DNA from: Diabrotica undecimpunctata
Taxonomy: Eukaryota > Arthropoda > Insecta > Coleoptera > Chrysomelidae
Direction of reading: 5' to 3'
Assembly (NCBI RefSeq): GCF_040954645.1
Contig: NC_092810.1
Coordinates: 73,456,660-73,520,659 of the forward strand
DNA length: 64,000 bases
In this document: piece after piece, positions 33,730 to 46,029 of the stretch
How positions within the stretch are numbered: the stretch's first letter is position 1
How the letters are laid out: every line of letters begins with the position of its first letter
Translations under genes and position numbers: made by a program
The notes under the pieces: generated by a model
Told to the model about the DNA's origin: nothing
Seen by the model: only the letters and a program-made list of their open reading frames with translations
The model's database searches: none

Positions 33730-34083
33730 TGTTTTATAAGGTTTTTTATCAGCAAACTTTAAAATAAACTCAACTGCGTTTCTCTGTAAAAAAGTAAACT
33801 TTATTATTTTGTGTACAATATTAATTATTAACAAATACATTACCTGTAAAAAAGAAACAACATTTAAAGCTTATTTTCTAGTTTTACAAATTACAGGCAA
33901 AAGTAATAATGGCCAGACAATTGACAATCTTAAAATTAATGAATTGTCACTGTCAAAACACCTCACAAGTATGTCTAATATGAAAACAAAAAGAAGAACT
34001 TAATGTTTTGACAGTGGCGTAACAAAATGAGAATATAAATAGAAATAATATTAAAGGAAAACAAAACAATAGTTTTTCTTTAC

Positions 34084-34084
<1 letters not shown>
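33730..34084 (-). repeat. 5' LTR of gypsy element
   Basis: About 355 bases, TG at the left and CA at the right border, with (TA)n outside. Contains the 185 bases missing from the other LTR. The inner border is uncertain by about 10 bases because it diverges from the 3' LTR there (AAGGTTTT against AACGTTTT), and no primer-binding site follows, in line with the internal deletion. Confidence 0.75.
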
Positions 34085-34114
<30 letters not shown>

Positions 34115-34289
34115 TATGTATATATAATATATATATATATATATATAAATATATAAATATATATATATACATATATGTATATATATATATGTATATACAG
34201 ATATAAATGTATATACAGATATGTATGTATATATATATATATAAATATATAAATGTACATATATATATATATATATACATATATGTATA

Positions 34290-34354
<65 letters not shown>

Positions 34355-34355
34355 A
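34085..34355. repeat. (TA)n array with TATG/TATACAGA variants
   Basis: Long TA-rich microsatellite, imperfect, with interspersed GTATATA and ACAGATA units. It is the right flank of the gypsy insertion. Confidence 0.95.
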
Positions 34356-34547
34356 CTTCTCAACTTCTAAATAAATTAAAATCAAACAAATATCAAATTA
34401 GATACCTATATGTTACTCTTAAATATTGAACTATTCACTTTGTTTACATCCAATAATTATTCTAATAAATTTACAGTTTACGTTCTAATATTGAGACATA
34501 AAACAGAGTTTTATTTCCTATGGACCAATTGCAGATACCTACTGTAA

Positions 34548-34686
<139 letters not shown>

Positions 34687-34990
34687 AAAAAGAAATTAAT
34701 GAATTTTAAATTAGTACGAGATTTGTCACCAAATTTATTCATACTTTAAATACCAGAGATAAAAATAAAAGATAACAGGATATATTATTTAATTATGCTT
34801 ATAATTAATAAAAAATAATGAATAATAAAACAATTAAAAAGTTTTTATTATTTTATGTAATTATTTAACATATTTCATTAGTGTGTAGGTACAATACAAT
34901 TGTTTTTATACCATGAAAATATTGTCAATCCTGCAACACAAATGCTTTAGACCAATTAAAAAATTGAACATTAAAACTATGTGTTAACAT
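34687..34990. other. AT-rich spacer
   Basis: No gene recognised between the TA array and the R1-like LINE. Confidence 0.4.
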
Positions 34991-37900
34991 TGTTGACAAT
35001 GTTTTCTACCAAATTTCGGGATGGTACACGTCACGGTGAAGGAGATGGTGACACGATTTAATAGATGTCAAGCACATGGCCACATAGCAAGAGACTGCGT
35101 GGGGATAGCAGATGGGGGTGCTAGAAGTGAGAGATAGAGGGCCCAGTGTCAAAATACACTGAAAAGTGCTTGACTTGTCGTAAGGAAGATCATATATCTA
35201 CATCCACTTGGTGTCTTAAATTCAGAGGAATTATCAGAAGAGCGAGTATCTAAGGTGGAAGAAAGATAGGAGGTAATTGACTGCGCGACAAAATGGTGAA
35301 TAAGCTTAAAAGAGAACGTGCGTTAAGAGTGCTGTAAACAAATATGGGACGGCTAGGACAGCTCACGACCTCGCTGTGGCCTCCGCAACCGAAAAATAAA
35401 TTGACATCCCACTAGCGGCCGAGCCAAACCCTACGTTAGTGCGCAGTGAAGAATGTTTCGTGGATACGTCGGGCGTGGTAGGATACTTAATAGAAGGCAG
35501 AGTATATGTTATTGACACGCATGAGGGATTTGTAACGGTACGTGTGAAGAAAGTAAATGTGATATGCTGCTACCGAATTGTATAGCGGAGAATTGTGAAA
35601 GTAGACTGGATGAGATTATGAATGGGGTTAAAATATTAGAAAGAGAGTGTGAAGTGCTAGGGGACTTTAACGCCAAAGCGGTGGAGTCTTTCGTAAATAA
35701 ATGCTTATGGAATCGATATGAACTCTGGACCTAGTTGTCTTAACTAATGGTCGGTAACCAAAGGTTATGAGGAGAAATTCGCGTTTTTATATCGGTCACT
35801 TGTGCCACACAGAATGCGGCGAGAAAAATTAGAGACTGTGCCGTACTGTCAGATGACACTGTTACAGAACACCGCTACATTGGCTTTTCGATAGTCAAAG
35901 TAGGGATTACCAACCTAACAGCAAACCAAACAGGAAGCAGAGATAAAGATAGAACAGACTGGCTAGCGTTTGATGAGTACTCTAGATGGGTGATAGAGAA
36001 GAGAAGATGCCAACCGCCATCGGCAGAATGACTTGAATCAATGATAAGAGAGACTATGAGGAATTGTATGAACAGGGTAACTGAAAAATGCCTTATAGGT
36101 GGTGCAAAGAGATCGCGAACAAGAGGAAGGAATACATTGCCCTCAGAAGACAGGCTACAAGGGCAAGACGTAGAGGAGAAATTCGAAGCTAGCAGAATAA
36201 ATATTGTATACAATGTGCGAAAGACTGAACTGAACATAAAGATCTAAGCTGAGAAAGGACACACTGGAGAGAACTGTGTGACAAGTTGGATCAGGACGTT
36301 AATGGTCAGGGGTACAAAATCGTAATGAACCAGTTCAAGCTGTACCCACTGTATGAGATGCCTACTGGACAGGAAGCTTGAGGTTATCCGAGAGCTGTTT
36401 TCACCCGGCCATTGGCATGGAGTGCAGTGGGACACCAAATCAGAGCGAGCTGTACCTTTTACCATAGACGATTGGTACGTGAGATACCACCAGAAGCAGG
36501 GAAACGCATTGGCAGTATAAAGCCGACGTGACTTTTGGAACATATGAATGCACTGCTTGAAATTTAGTGTAGGCAGTACGATTTCGGAAAGAACAGGACC
36601 ACGGTGAATGCACTCGGAAGTCATCCGGGAGTTTCGCGGGGTAGGGTTAACCAGAGGTAGGCGATTCTATTGTTGTTTGACGTGCGGAATGCTTTGAATA
36701 CAATAAAATGGAAAGAGGAATGAAGGCTTCACAAAAGAGAAAGTGTCCGAGGTACGTAATGAATTTGGTCTCAGACTATTTGTCAGAGAGAAAAATTGTG
36801 GTAGAAAAAGGAGTGGTGGTTGACGTGATAACTGGAGTGCTACAGGTGTTGGTCCTAGGACCCACGCTGTGGAACTTGGGTTGTGAGGCATACGGAGAGG
36901 GTAACCCCTTTTGTATTTGCGGACGACCTTGGTATGCTGGTAGTGGTGGGGACAGGCAAGACCTTATCTTCGGTGCAAAGCGTACATGCGACCAAGTCGA
37001 AGAATGGATGAAAATGCATGACCTAGAACTGGCTGAGGGTACGACCGAAGCTATAGTTCTCAAGGAACCAAGGAAAAGGAACAGGATAACATTCGAATGT
37101 GCAGCAAAGAGAGTGGTTCAAAAGAAATCCGTAAGCTAAAACGGAAGGTATGGGGAGCACATAAAGGTGACGGTGACTTAAAGGGATTCGCCGCGTTGGA
37201 GGGGATCATGCGCAATATCGGATATCCCAAAACTAAGGAGTGAGGAGTTCATGCTATTGTGCAATCAATCGTCCTCTACGGTGAGCCTGTCTGGGGTACT
37301 GCAGTTTTAGCAAGTTCAGCTTACCCAAGCAGATAGAATGAGTCTTTTAAGTGTGGCTTGTGTATTCCAATGCACGTGCTAGTTGCACGTGCGTTCAATG
37401 CACCAGAACGCTTAAAAAAAATAAGAAAGGGAGAGATCCGTTATGGTGTGGCAGGACAAATGGGACGAGATGGGAAGGATGGCGCAGTGGACAAAATAGC
37501 TAATTCCTAATCTGAGAAGATGGATAGACTGCAGGCATCGGCGTTTGGATTACTTTCTGATGGAGATGCATACAGGACATGGTTGCTTTAAGGCATACCT
37601 TTACAGATTTAGAAAGGTAGAAAATGACAAATGCCTGTACTGTGAAATATCGGACACTATCTGACACATTCTATTGGTATGCGATATATGGATAGACGAG
37701 AGGAGCATGCTTGAGAGACAGCTAGAAAGTAGGTCACAGTCACAGAACTAGTTTAGGAGATGCTTAGATTGCCAAATCGATTAAAAGTAGTTTAAAGATA
37801 TGTGAAGAGAACGTTAGAGAGAAAGGAATAAGAAGAAAGGCGACACAAGGGGAGGCAGGGTGCCTAGGAGAAAGCAAAAAGATATGACAGAATGAGAAGG

Positions 37901-38060
37901 GGAAGATTGAACATGAAGAGAAAGAAACAAAGGAAGAGAATGATTCAGTCGTAATAAGAAGGTGTGAGAATGAGTGAGAATTATGCGTGAATGACAGATT
38001 GGGTGAATACCCTGCCGACATTGCGTCCCAATCAGAGCGACCCGGCCAGCAATTTAATTC
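34990..38060 (+). mobile_element. R1-like LINE, second copy, heavily degenerate
   Basis: Order on the plus strand: two CCHC knuckles of ORF1 (RFNRCQAHGHIARDC at about 35056; CLTCRKEDHISTSTWC near 35170), an unreadable endonuclease region with ADANLVV-less remnants (CEVLGDFNAK near 35650), the linker (WCKEIANKRKEYIALRRQAT near 36095), RT (36600-37130), the C-terminal zinc motif (CLYCEISDTI then HILLVCDIW near 37635-37690) and a 3' region containing CCTGCCGACATTGCGTCC at 38011. More GC-rich than its surroundings, which indicates foreign (transposon) composition. Frames break every few dozen codons. Confidence 0.7.
36660..37139 (+). pseudogene. RT fragment of second R1-like LINE
   Basis: LLLFDVRNALNTIKW (catalytic Asp motif, about 36672), CPRYVMNLVSDYLSERKIVV and VVDVITGVLQVLVLGPTLWN (PQGSVLGP degenerated to LQVLVLGP), then, in another frame, PFVFADDLGMLVVVGTG (catalytic DD, about 36907) and DQVEEWMKMHDLELAEGTTE. 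Motif order is R1-like. Non-functional. Confidence 0.7.
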
Positions 38061-38069
38061 CTATAAAAA

Positions 38070-39597
38070 AGTGGGAAAACCAATATAAAAATTTACTCCA
38101 AGAGTCCAGACTGGATTGGTATGGAGAGACAAAAAAATAGTAACATTAATACTACTAACAACGAGGTCCGTACTGTGTTAATTTAATTGAAAAACGGGCG
38201 ATCTCCAGGACCTGGCAAAATAGCTGTAGAATTACTTAGAGCAGAAGGTTAACTCCTAATAGAACGAATAACTTTTCTAATGAATCAATGCCGACAACAA
38301 ATTAAAGTACCATCTGAATGGAAAACCGCTCACCAAGTGTCTATCTTTAAAAAGGGCAATCGAAAAGATCCTAATTGCTACAGAGGATTAAGTGTCTTAC
38401 CTACTTTCGGATGATTGTTTGAAAAGGTAATAAATGGAAAAATACAAGATGATGTAGGACATCTAATTAGCGAAGACCAAAGTGGATTTACGCCTGGTAG
38501 ATCTTGCACTGATAACTTGTTTATACTGTAACAATTAATAGAAAAAAGAATAGCGGTTGGTACCGAAGTAAATCTAGCCTGCATCGACATTGTGGCAAAC
38601 TTTACAACAACTCGGCATTAATTCATACCTTTTAGGAATAATCAGAGAAGTATACAAGGATAACACTACTTACCTAAAAATCGGAAATAGACTATCACAA
38701 CCAATAAAAGTAACTAAAGGACTAGGATGTAGTATGCCACCATTACTGTTTAATTTATACATTGAAACAGCCCTCCAAAATTGCAAAAACCACTGCCAGG
38801 GACTGATAATCCCCATAGGAAATAACGTACTGTTCTCCCTGAACTTTGCGGATGACCAAGTCATCCTAGTTTAAGATTCTTATGATCTAGAATTTATAAT
38901 AAAGCGTCTATACAGAGAATATGTAAAATAGAGGTTGCAAGTCAGCATTAAGAAAACAGAATATTTAGTTATCAATTCAGATGAAAGGTTTGAAGTGTTG
39001 ATAGACGAGGATGTGGAAATCAAACAAGTAGAAAAATTTAAATATTTAGGTGCACTTATTGATAAGAACAGCTTGGGAGAAACCGAAATTAAACACAGAC
39101 GTAAAATTGTAGGATGTCTGAACTCCTTATGGTGGGATCGCAACATTTCCAAAAGAAACAAAAAAAGAATAGGGCAAACTTTGGTTTAATCAGTTCTTTG
39201 TTATAGCTCTGAAGTATGGACCATTCATGCAAATCTGAAGAGAAGATTGTTGGCAGTTGAAATGGATTATTTGAGAAGAAGTGCGAGAACATCAAGGCTG
39301 GAAAGGAAGACCAATGAATCTATAAGAAATAACATAAATGCTACAGGAACGGTCATTGACAGAATAGAAAGAAGAGGTTTAAAATGGTTTGGACACCTAT
39401 TGAGAATTTCTGACGAACATTGGCCACAAAAAACTTCACAGATGGAAGGTCCTCGGCGCTCATGGAATGAAGGAATTAGAAGAGCGATGGAATCAAGAAG
39501 TTTGGAGGAGGAGCATGTCTTGGGCCGAGAGGATTGGCGGAGGAGCACGGGAATACGGCGATAGCCATCTTCAAAATGTATTGTATTTACAAGTATA
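38070..39597 (+). mobile_element. LINE remnant (clade uncertain), ends at a (TA)n array
   Basis: RT pieces: KNGRSPGPGKIAVELLRAEG (about 38200), FKKGNRKDPNCYRGLSVLP (38350), SEDQSGFTPGRSCTDNLFIL (38470), then 38590-38874 (QLGINSYLLGIIREVYKDN, TKGLGCSMPPLLFNLYIE, FSLNFADDQVILV with the catalytic DD), 38935-39189 (INKKTEYL-type motif, KFKYLGALIDKNS, SLWWDRNISKRNKKRI) and 39247-39564 (MDYLRRSARTSRLERKTNES, RRGLKWFGHLLRISDE). The catalytic Asp of motif A (ACIDI) is followed by a deletion into VANF. The 3' end runs into TA repeats. Confidence 0.75.
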
Positions 39598-39609
39598 TCC
39601 TATATATAT

Positions 39610-39702
<93 letters not shown>
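39598..39702. repeat. (TA)n array with (CA)n start
   Basis: TA repeat of about 100 bases directly after a LINE 3' end, with a short CACACACACA stretch at 39611-39621. Confidence 0.95.
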
Positions 39703-39705
<3 letters not shown>

Positions 39706-39771
39706 GAAACTAAAATTGTCAGCGACGATTGGGCAGGTTATCAGTCGAAAGTGTAGAAGTCAGATTTTCCA

Positions 39772-39828
39772 GTCTGCTGGAAAAGTCCAACAGACAAAAC
39801 AGGTAACTCCAACAGCATTGCGAGAAAT
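39772..39828 (+). repeat. 57-bp direct repeat, copy 1
   Basis: Identical to 40050-40106. The repeat starts with a potential hairpin (GTCTGCTGG...CCAACAGAC, one mismatch). It lies between two TA arrays. Confidence 0.9.
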
Positions 39829-40049
39829 GCACACCACAATTCGTAAAATACAAATAGAATAATTAGGCTATCATAAAGAATATGCGTGGTGAGTACTGCG
39901 ACTGCTTACATAAAATCACAATAAGCAACGAGTGTGACCAGCAGCTTTTGCAACAAGGTAAAAATAACAAGGAACAATTTTTATATTCCATTGTTACAGG
40001 CGATACAACGCGTTTTTAAACAACAACGTAAAATTTAAACACACACGCC

Positions 40050-40102
40050 GTCTGCTGGAAAAGTCCAACAGACAAAACAGGTAACTCCAACAGCATTGCG
40101 AG

Positions 40103-40106
<4 letters not shown>
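40050..40106 (+). repeat. 57-bp direct repeat, copy 2
   Basis: Exact copy of 39772-39828, 278 bases downstream start to start. It ends exactly where a (TA)n array begins. The 221 bases between the copies hold no gene. Confidence 0.9.
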
Positions 40107-40145
<39 letters not shown>

Positions 40146-40166
40146 AATTATATATATAATAATAAG

Positions 40167-40222
<56 letters not shown>
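40107..40222. repeat. (TA)n array, two blocks
   Basis: TA runs at 40107-40142 and 40170-40222 separated by an AATAATAAGATTATA segment. Sits between the 57-bp repeat and the 3' end of a minus-strand LINE. Confidence 0.95.
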
Positions 40223-40224
<2 letters not shown>

Positions 40225-40385
40225 CTTCTTCTTCTAGCGCTATCTCCGTGGCGGAGGTCGGCAATCATCATAGCTATTCGGATTTTTGAGACGGCTGATC
40301 TGAAAAGTTCATTTGATGTACATCTGTACCACTCTCTCAAGTTGCCTATCCATGACATTCTATGCCTCTCTGTGCTTCTCTTTGA
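40223..40385 (-). mobile_element. 5'-truncated LINE, C-terminal ~45 codons
   Basis: Minus-strand codons MSWIGNLREWYRCTSNELFR then SAVSKIRIAMMIADLRHGDS. This is the very C-terminus common to a family of insect LINE ORFs (W-L-x-N-L-R-x-W...ELFR.A...A.MIADL). The LINE's 3' end meets the (TA)n array at 40222. The longer frame that runs through the TA array is an artefact. Confidence 0.6.
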
Positions 40386-40835
40386 ATTATATTTCAGTTA
40401 TCAATCAGAAGATACCACAAGTGATCCTGATGAGTGATGAATAATTCGTAGAGTAATGGTGAAGCTTGAATTAAAAGAAAATGCAATCGTTTAAAGAGCG
40501 CAAAATATGGTGTTTTACAGGGTTAAACTGTAGATATTGTCATAATAAAAGATTATTTCTAACATCAGCTAACAGTTTCCAGTAAGCTGAAATTTGCAGT
40601 TCACCTAATTCGCCATCGAAAGAGAAGTAAGTCTCTTAACTTAATAGTTTCCAGAAAGTTAGATTTTCAGTTCTCCTAATTCGCCACAGAAAGAGAAGTC
40701 TCCCGACTCGTTGCTTCATATAGAGCTTACTACTAGCGTTCTTAGGCCACAGTTTAAACTAGCATAGGTGCTCCTGATAAGAGGTGAAGACTGGCAACAG
40801 GCAACAGAAAATATCGTGGTCTCTCAAGGTCTAAG
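40386..40835. other. Spacer with a local repeat
   Basis: No gene. Two related blocks (AACAGTTTCCAGTAAGCTGAA near 40567 split here as a partial repeat, and a similar TAGTTTCCAGAAAGTTAGA near 40644, each followed by CACCTAATTCGCCA or CTCCTAATTCGCCA then AGAAAGAGAAGT) form an imperfect tandem duplication of about 75 bases. Confidence 0.5.
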
Positions 40836-40839
40836 TTTT

Positions 40840-41230
40840 TATCCAGAAAAACAAAGTTGAAAATATACCGAAGCGAGACGTGGGTGTTCAATAAAGTTAA
40901 GGAGAAGTAGCTAAAAAGAGGGAAACGTCAAATGCTAAGAAGCATTTTGGAAGAGATTACGAACGAGGGAGGTTGGAACCTATGTTAACGACGTATGTCA
41001 AGACAATCAGAATGAGGTAGCAGAGGTATATTCAACGAATGCTGGTAGAACAAATGTTAAAGATGGTCTTACGTTGGTGGCCCATACAAAGTAGAAGGAT
41101 TGAAAGAACGACAGCAGAGTGGATAGAAAATGTTAGGAGTGACTTAACGGTAACTTCAACTGGAAAAGAGAGCGCAAAAAGAAAGGGATGGAGAATTATT
41201 CTTCAAAATTATAGTGAACAAATAGCCTAA
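40840..41230 (+). mobile_element. 5'-truncated RTE-like LINE end, degenerate
   Basis: Successive frames read KTKLKIYRSETWVFNKVKEK, KRQMLRSILEEITNEGGWN and a final 63-codon frame (41039-41230) with LRWWPIQSRRIERTTAEWIE. They follow the post-RT pattern of RTE-type ORFs (SETW, R-x-LRRI, GxxNEEGxWR). Much decayed. Confidence 0.5.
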
Positions 41231-43150
41231 AGTTATTAACATGTAACTTTTGCCTTATTGCTTTTGACCTGTAAGGCCTATTTGACCTGTACTCAATTAT
41301 AAAACAATATAAATAACCATTTTTGTTTTCATGTGTTTTACTATCAAGAAGCTTAATTAGATGAAAAACACCTAAATAATTCAAAATTAAATAATTTATT
41401 TAACATAAACATAACTTATTTCTACTTGGCCTAGGTCATATTATATCGGATGAAAATTATTGTTTCATGAATTGTAGCAGTAATATTTATAAAAAAATGT
41501 TTTCATATTTTTCAAGAAATAACTTTTATTGTCAAGGTTACCAAGCTCTTCGTCTTTTTGGAATCACGTTCCATTTCTATGGGTAAAAGTATTTTCAACT
41601 GATTAGCAACACCTACGTCGGTATAATATTCTACACTACAGAAACGGACTATTAAGTATAGAAATAAATTGTTTTGTAATCTATTCAATTTTATAACACA
41701 CATATAATACACATACACACACACATATATATATATATTATATGTATATATTATATAAATATATATATTTACTGCCTTAATCGTCCCCAGCAAAAACAGC
41801 TTTTGTTAGAAATTTATTTTTTATTTTTGGTAAGTTGTATCAACATTCTTAAAGTCTACATTATAGATCACATACTATCGAGAACTTTGTCCTGCAGTAC
41901 TTCGAATTGAACGAAATTTCTTGGATATTACCTTCTTAATTGTTCATAGTTTTCATGACTTTTTTAAAAGCGCACTTAATAAAAATGACGGACGGGTGGT
42001 GCTGTTCTGTTAAATTATTTTGTAGTAATAATTTTTCAATCTTACCCTTTTATAACAATGCTTTTTTTGTTTTAATTGCCGTATTGCCAGATTCCAGTAA
42101 GAGCCTAAGAAGGTATCCATTGAATTTTGGCGGGGGCGGTGGGGGAAATATTTTTAAGACATCTCTAACGTCACAGAGCAAGACACCCTTTCATCTTTTA
42201 ACCGAGTAAGATACTAGGCCAGAAGACCCCAGGGTAGTGCCGGATTAACCGTGTTCCGGCTAAAACCTTAACCACCGTTCCAGAGACTAGAGGTGGTCTT
42301 GCCACTCAATGAATAACTAAAACAAAAACTAAAAACTTACAAATAACCATGCCTATTACCGTGAATCAGAAAAGTTCCGTTAGGCCATTAACCAATAAAT
42401 AATAATAACCATAAATTTCAGATCCCTGGTTCAACTTCCTCTTCTGCCCTCCTGCTCCTTCTTCTTCATCACCTTGAATGACAATGCTTGAAACAGGTAA
42501 ATGTAATTTTCTAGTTTCCCGCACTCCGATAGAATTATTTTGGTATTTTTTAATTTAAATATATTACATCGTCGACCTTTTTCGTAAAAAACAATGGCAT
42601 TAAATCTGTAAAATTTATTTGGTAAGTCATATGATCAAGAAGTTTAAAATTAATAAAATTCTTTTGTTTAGAAGTTTCTCTAAATTTTGACGTGGATAAG
42701 AATTAGAGTTGAGCCCTCTTTATCAAGTATAAAGTTTAGATAATAGTTCACTACTGTATTTATTTTTCGGAAAATTAACTAAAGTATGTAAAATTATAAT
42801 TAATGATTTTATCAACTTTTTAACTTTCAGGCTAAAACTGGATACCCCAAAAAAATATGTAACTTTAATTACAATTATTATGGTTTATTCCCAGAAAATA
42901 ATATTGTAATTAAATGTAACACATGCCACAAGAAAATAGTGCTAAAAACAAATTTCAAAAAATATATAACCAAAAGTCCTAATGCAACACGTTTGATTTC
43001 TGAATTCGAACTTATTTAGAAATTTTAGGAATTTTTTTATTAAAAGAAACTCTTAATTTAAATTTTGAAAACGATTTATATACAAAAATAAAATATTTAA
43101 TACTATTTGTAAATAATTTCTAGAAGACGTAGTAGGTTCAATATTTATAC
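41231..43150. other. Gene-free stretch
   Basis: No domain recognised in about 1.9 kb. It contains a TA/CA microsatellite (41700-41770) and a G-run (GGCGGGGGCGGTGGGGG at 42129-42145). A CAGGGTGTGTCACG block at 43150-43163 may be a transposon end but has no partner here. Confidence 0.4.
41700..41770. repeat. (CA)n/(TA)n microsatellite
   Basis: Mixed ACACAC and ATATAT repeat. Confidence 0.85.
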
Positions 43151-43155
43151 AGGGT

Positions 43156-44082
43156 GTGTCACGTAAACCACACACCATAGACTTATCTCTAAAAAGAATT
43201 GAATTGAAGAAAGGACTTCGCCAAGGCTGCTGCATTGCATCTACACCCTTTAAGATTGATTTGGAGGGGGTTTTGGATATTTGGAAAAGAAAATGTGAAC
43301 ATATGGGTGTTAAAATTGGAGACCATACACCAAGTAATACTTGCAGAAGATCAAGATGATATCCACTACATGTTACGAAAAATAGATGAAGAATATACTA
43401 AGTGGGGCTTATCATTTAATCTATCAAAAACAGAGTACTTAGTAGTGGGAGGTGAAAGAAAGCACTTAGAACTAGGAAGCAAACAAATTCAAAATACTGA
43501 TAGCTATAAATATCTCGGTGTAAACATTACAAACAATGGTCGGAATACAAAAGAAATAGCTACTAGAATTGGTCAAGGAAATTCAGCAGTACGTCAACTG
43601 AATAGTATACTTTGGAATAACCACATCACCCGAAAAACAAAAATTAGGATATACAAAAGTATCATAGAAAACATTGCTACATATGGTTCAGAGCTTTGGG
43701 TAATAAATAAAAATGACGCATCAAAAATAAAAGCAATGGAAATGAATTATTGGAGAAGATGTTGCCAACTCACTAGAAGAGATAGAGTAAGGAATACTGA
43801 AATCAGAGAGTGTATGGGCATAGACATTGACGTCCTGGAAACTATAGAATGCAAAAGGCTGAGATGGTATGGCCATGTAGAAAGGATAAATGATCAACGA
43901 TGACCAAAGAGAATGTAACAGTGGATCCCCACCAACCGCAGGAAAAAGGGAAGACCAAGAAGATCGTGGAGACAAGAAGTAAAAGGTGCAATGGAAGATA
44001 GGGGTCTACAAGTAGATGACTGGAACGATCGCAAGCGTTGGAAGCTAGGTTGCGAGAAACAGCGGCAGCTGTAATAAACTCG

Positions 44083-44083
<1 letters not shown>
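43156..44083 (+). mobile_element. LINE 3' half (clade uncertain), ends at a (TA)n array
   Basis: RT pieces: LKKGLRQGCCIASTPFKIDL (RT motif 4, frame 43156), then after loss of the ADD box 43340-43903: EEYTKWGLSFNLSKTEYLVV, DSYKYLGVNITNNGRNTKEI, SILWNNHITRKTKIRIYKSI, YGSELWVINKND, MEMNYWRRCCQLTRRDRVRN, KRLRWYGHVERINDQR. A frameshift separates the last part (RKKGRPRRSWRQEVKGAMED, then WNDRKRWKLG). Related in layout to the LINE at 38.1-39.6 kb. The sequence ends directly in TA repeats. Confidence 0.75.

Positions 44084-44176
<93 letters not shown>
44084..44176. repeat. (TA)n array
   Basis: Pure TA repeat of about 93 bases immediately following a LINE 3' end. Confidence 0.95.
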
Positions 44177-44178
<2 letters not shown>

Positions 44179-44299
44179 TATTTTATATGATTAAAATATT
44201 TACAGCATGATATCACATCCAGTAAAGTCAAAAGGAAATTTTTTCTTAGTCTTAGCTTAGAATTTCTTTGTGTTTTTGAGCAATTTGAAAATTATGAAG

Positions 44300-44600
44300 A
44301 AATGTGTGGTGTAACACTAGATTATGTTATACTGGATTTATAACTCTAAACAAAACAATAACAACATATGTATCAGATGTTTGTCGTCAAATGTACAGGA
44401 AACGGTACCTCCTCACATTAAACAAAAATCAAAGACTTGGGTACCTTAGAAACACTAAGAGGCACAACAAGAGCAGATATAAAGGCCCTGGATCTATTTC
44501 CTCTGCACATCATTGAAATGTAACGCGAGAATAGATTGCTATAGACTACGGAAATACCTGACGGAAAGAACAGAATACTAAAGACGCCTTCCAAAAAAAA
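44300..44600 (+). mobile_element. Small LINE thumb-region fragment
   Basis: Shifting frames read YVSDVCRQMYRKRYLLTLNK (44361), NQRLGYL, then LRGTTRADIKALDLFPLHII. This matches the post-RT 'QR...G..RTT...AL..L...PL' block of R1/I-type LINEs. Too short to assign. Confidence 0.45.
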
Positions 44601-44918
44601 AGTTCTAAAAGTTTCTTATCTAAAAGGGTAAATTTCAAAAAGTCACATCTCGTATCAGTGAGTTACATCCTTTTCATTCTCACCTCTTATCAGTGAGTTA
44701 CCTTATGTCCATTATATGTGAGTAGACGTACATCTTTTTCCGCATTGCGTTTGATCACTTATATGTTGCAGTTGCACATAAAAAAAAGAGATAAAAAGAG
44801 ACAGGAACAAATAATTCCTGACTACGTGCTATAAACTCAAAAACGATAATTCTATTATAAAAATTAAAATAATTCGAATGAAAAAGACAGCAAAGATTTG
44901 ATTTCACGCACAAAGCGT

Positions 44919-44978
44919 CTATGTATCTGTTGATACGTATTTCGACTTAATAAGTCTCATCAGAACAGTTATTCATAG
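44919..44978 (-). ncRNA. Type I hammerhead ribozyme, complete core
   Basis: Minus strand, 5' to 3': helix I outer CUAUG (44978-44974), internal loop, inner CUGUU (44968-44964), core CUGAUGA (44963-44957), helix II GACUU-AUU-AAGUC (44956-44944, 5 bp), GAA (44943-44941), palindromic helix III AUAC/GUAU (44940-44933), cleavage-site C (44932), then AACAG (44931-44927) and CAUAG (44923-44919), which pair exactly with the two 5' arms. Every conserved core position of the hammerhead fold is present. Self-cleavage is predicted after 44932. The loop-less helix III implies a dimeric active form, as in PLE and retrozyme ribozymes. No PLE ORF is adjacent; the nearest starts 1.6 kb away on the same strand. 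Confidence 0.85.
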
Positions 44979-45919
<941 letters not shown>

Positions 45920-45975
45920 GTAAACTCTTAAATATTGGGGAAATCTGCAAGAAAGACTCTAATGTGTATCAATTG

Positions 45976-46029
45976 TTTCGCCGAACGTTTTCGCCAAAGA
46001 GAATTAATTTGGCTTCTTCAAGGCTGAAA
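45976..46029 (-). ncRNA. Degenerate hammerhead ribozyme
   Basis: Same layout as the other two on the minus strand: helix I 5' arm UUUC-A-GCC (46029-46022), core UUGAAGA (46021-46015; first C of C-U-G-A-N-G-A is U), one extra A, helix II GCCAAA...UUUGGC (6 bp), GAA (45992-45990), palindromic helix III AAC/GUU (45989-45984), cleavage-site C (45983), then GGC-GAAA (45982-45976) pairing with the 5' arm. The C-to-U change in the core probably abolishes cleavage. It lies on the sense strand about 560 bases downstream of a PLE ORF, as expected for its terminal repeat. Confidence 0.6.

Noticed and set aside
35875..36624. Antisense open frames over the second R1-like LINE
   Set aside because: They are shadows of a GC-richer LINE coding region on the plus strand and have no domain content.
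42129..42320. Structured RNA in the G-rich stretch
   Set aside because: A single G-run plus ordinary sequence; I could not build a convincing fold or recognise a family.
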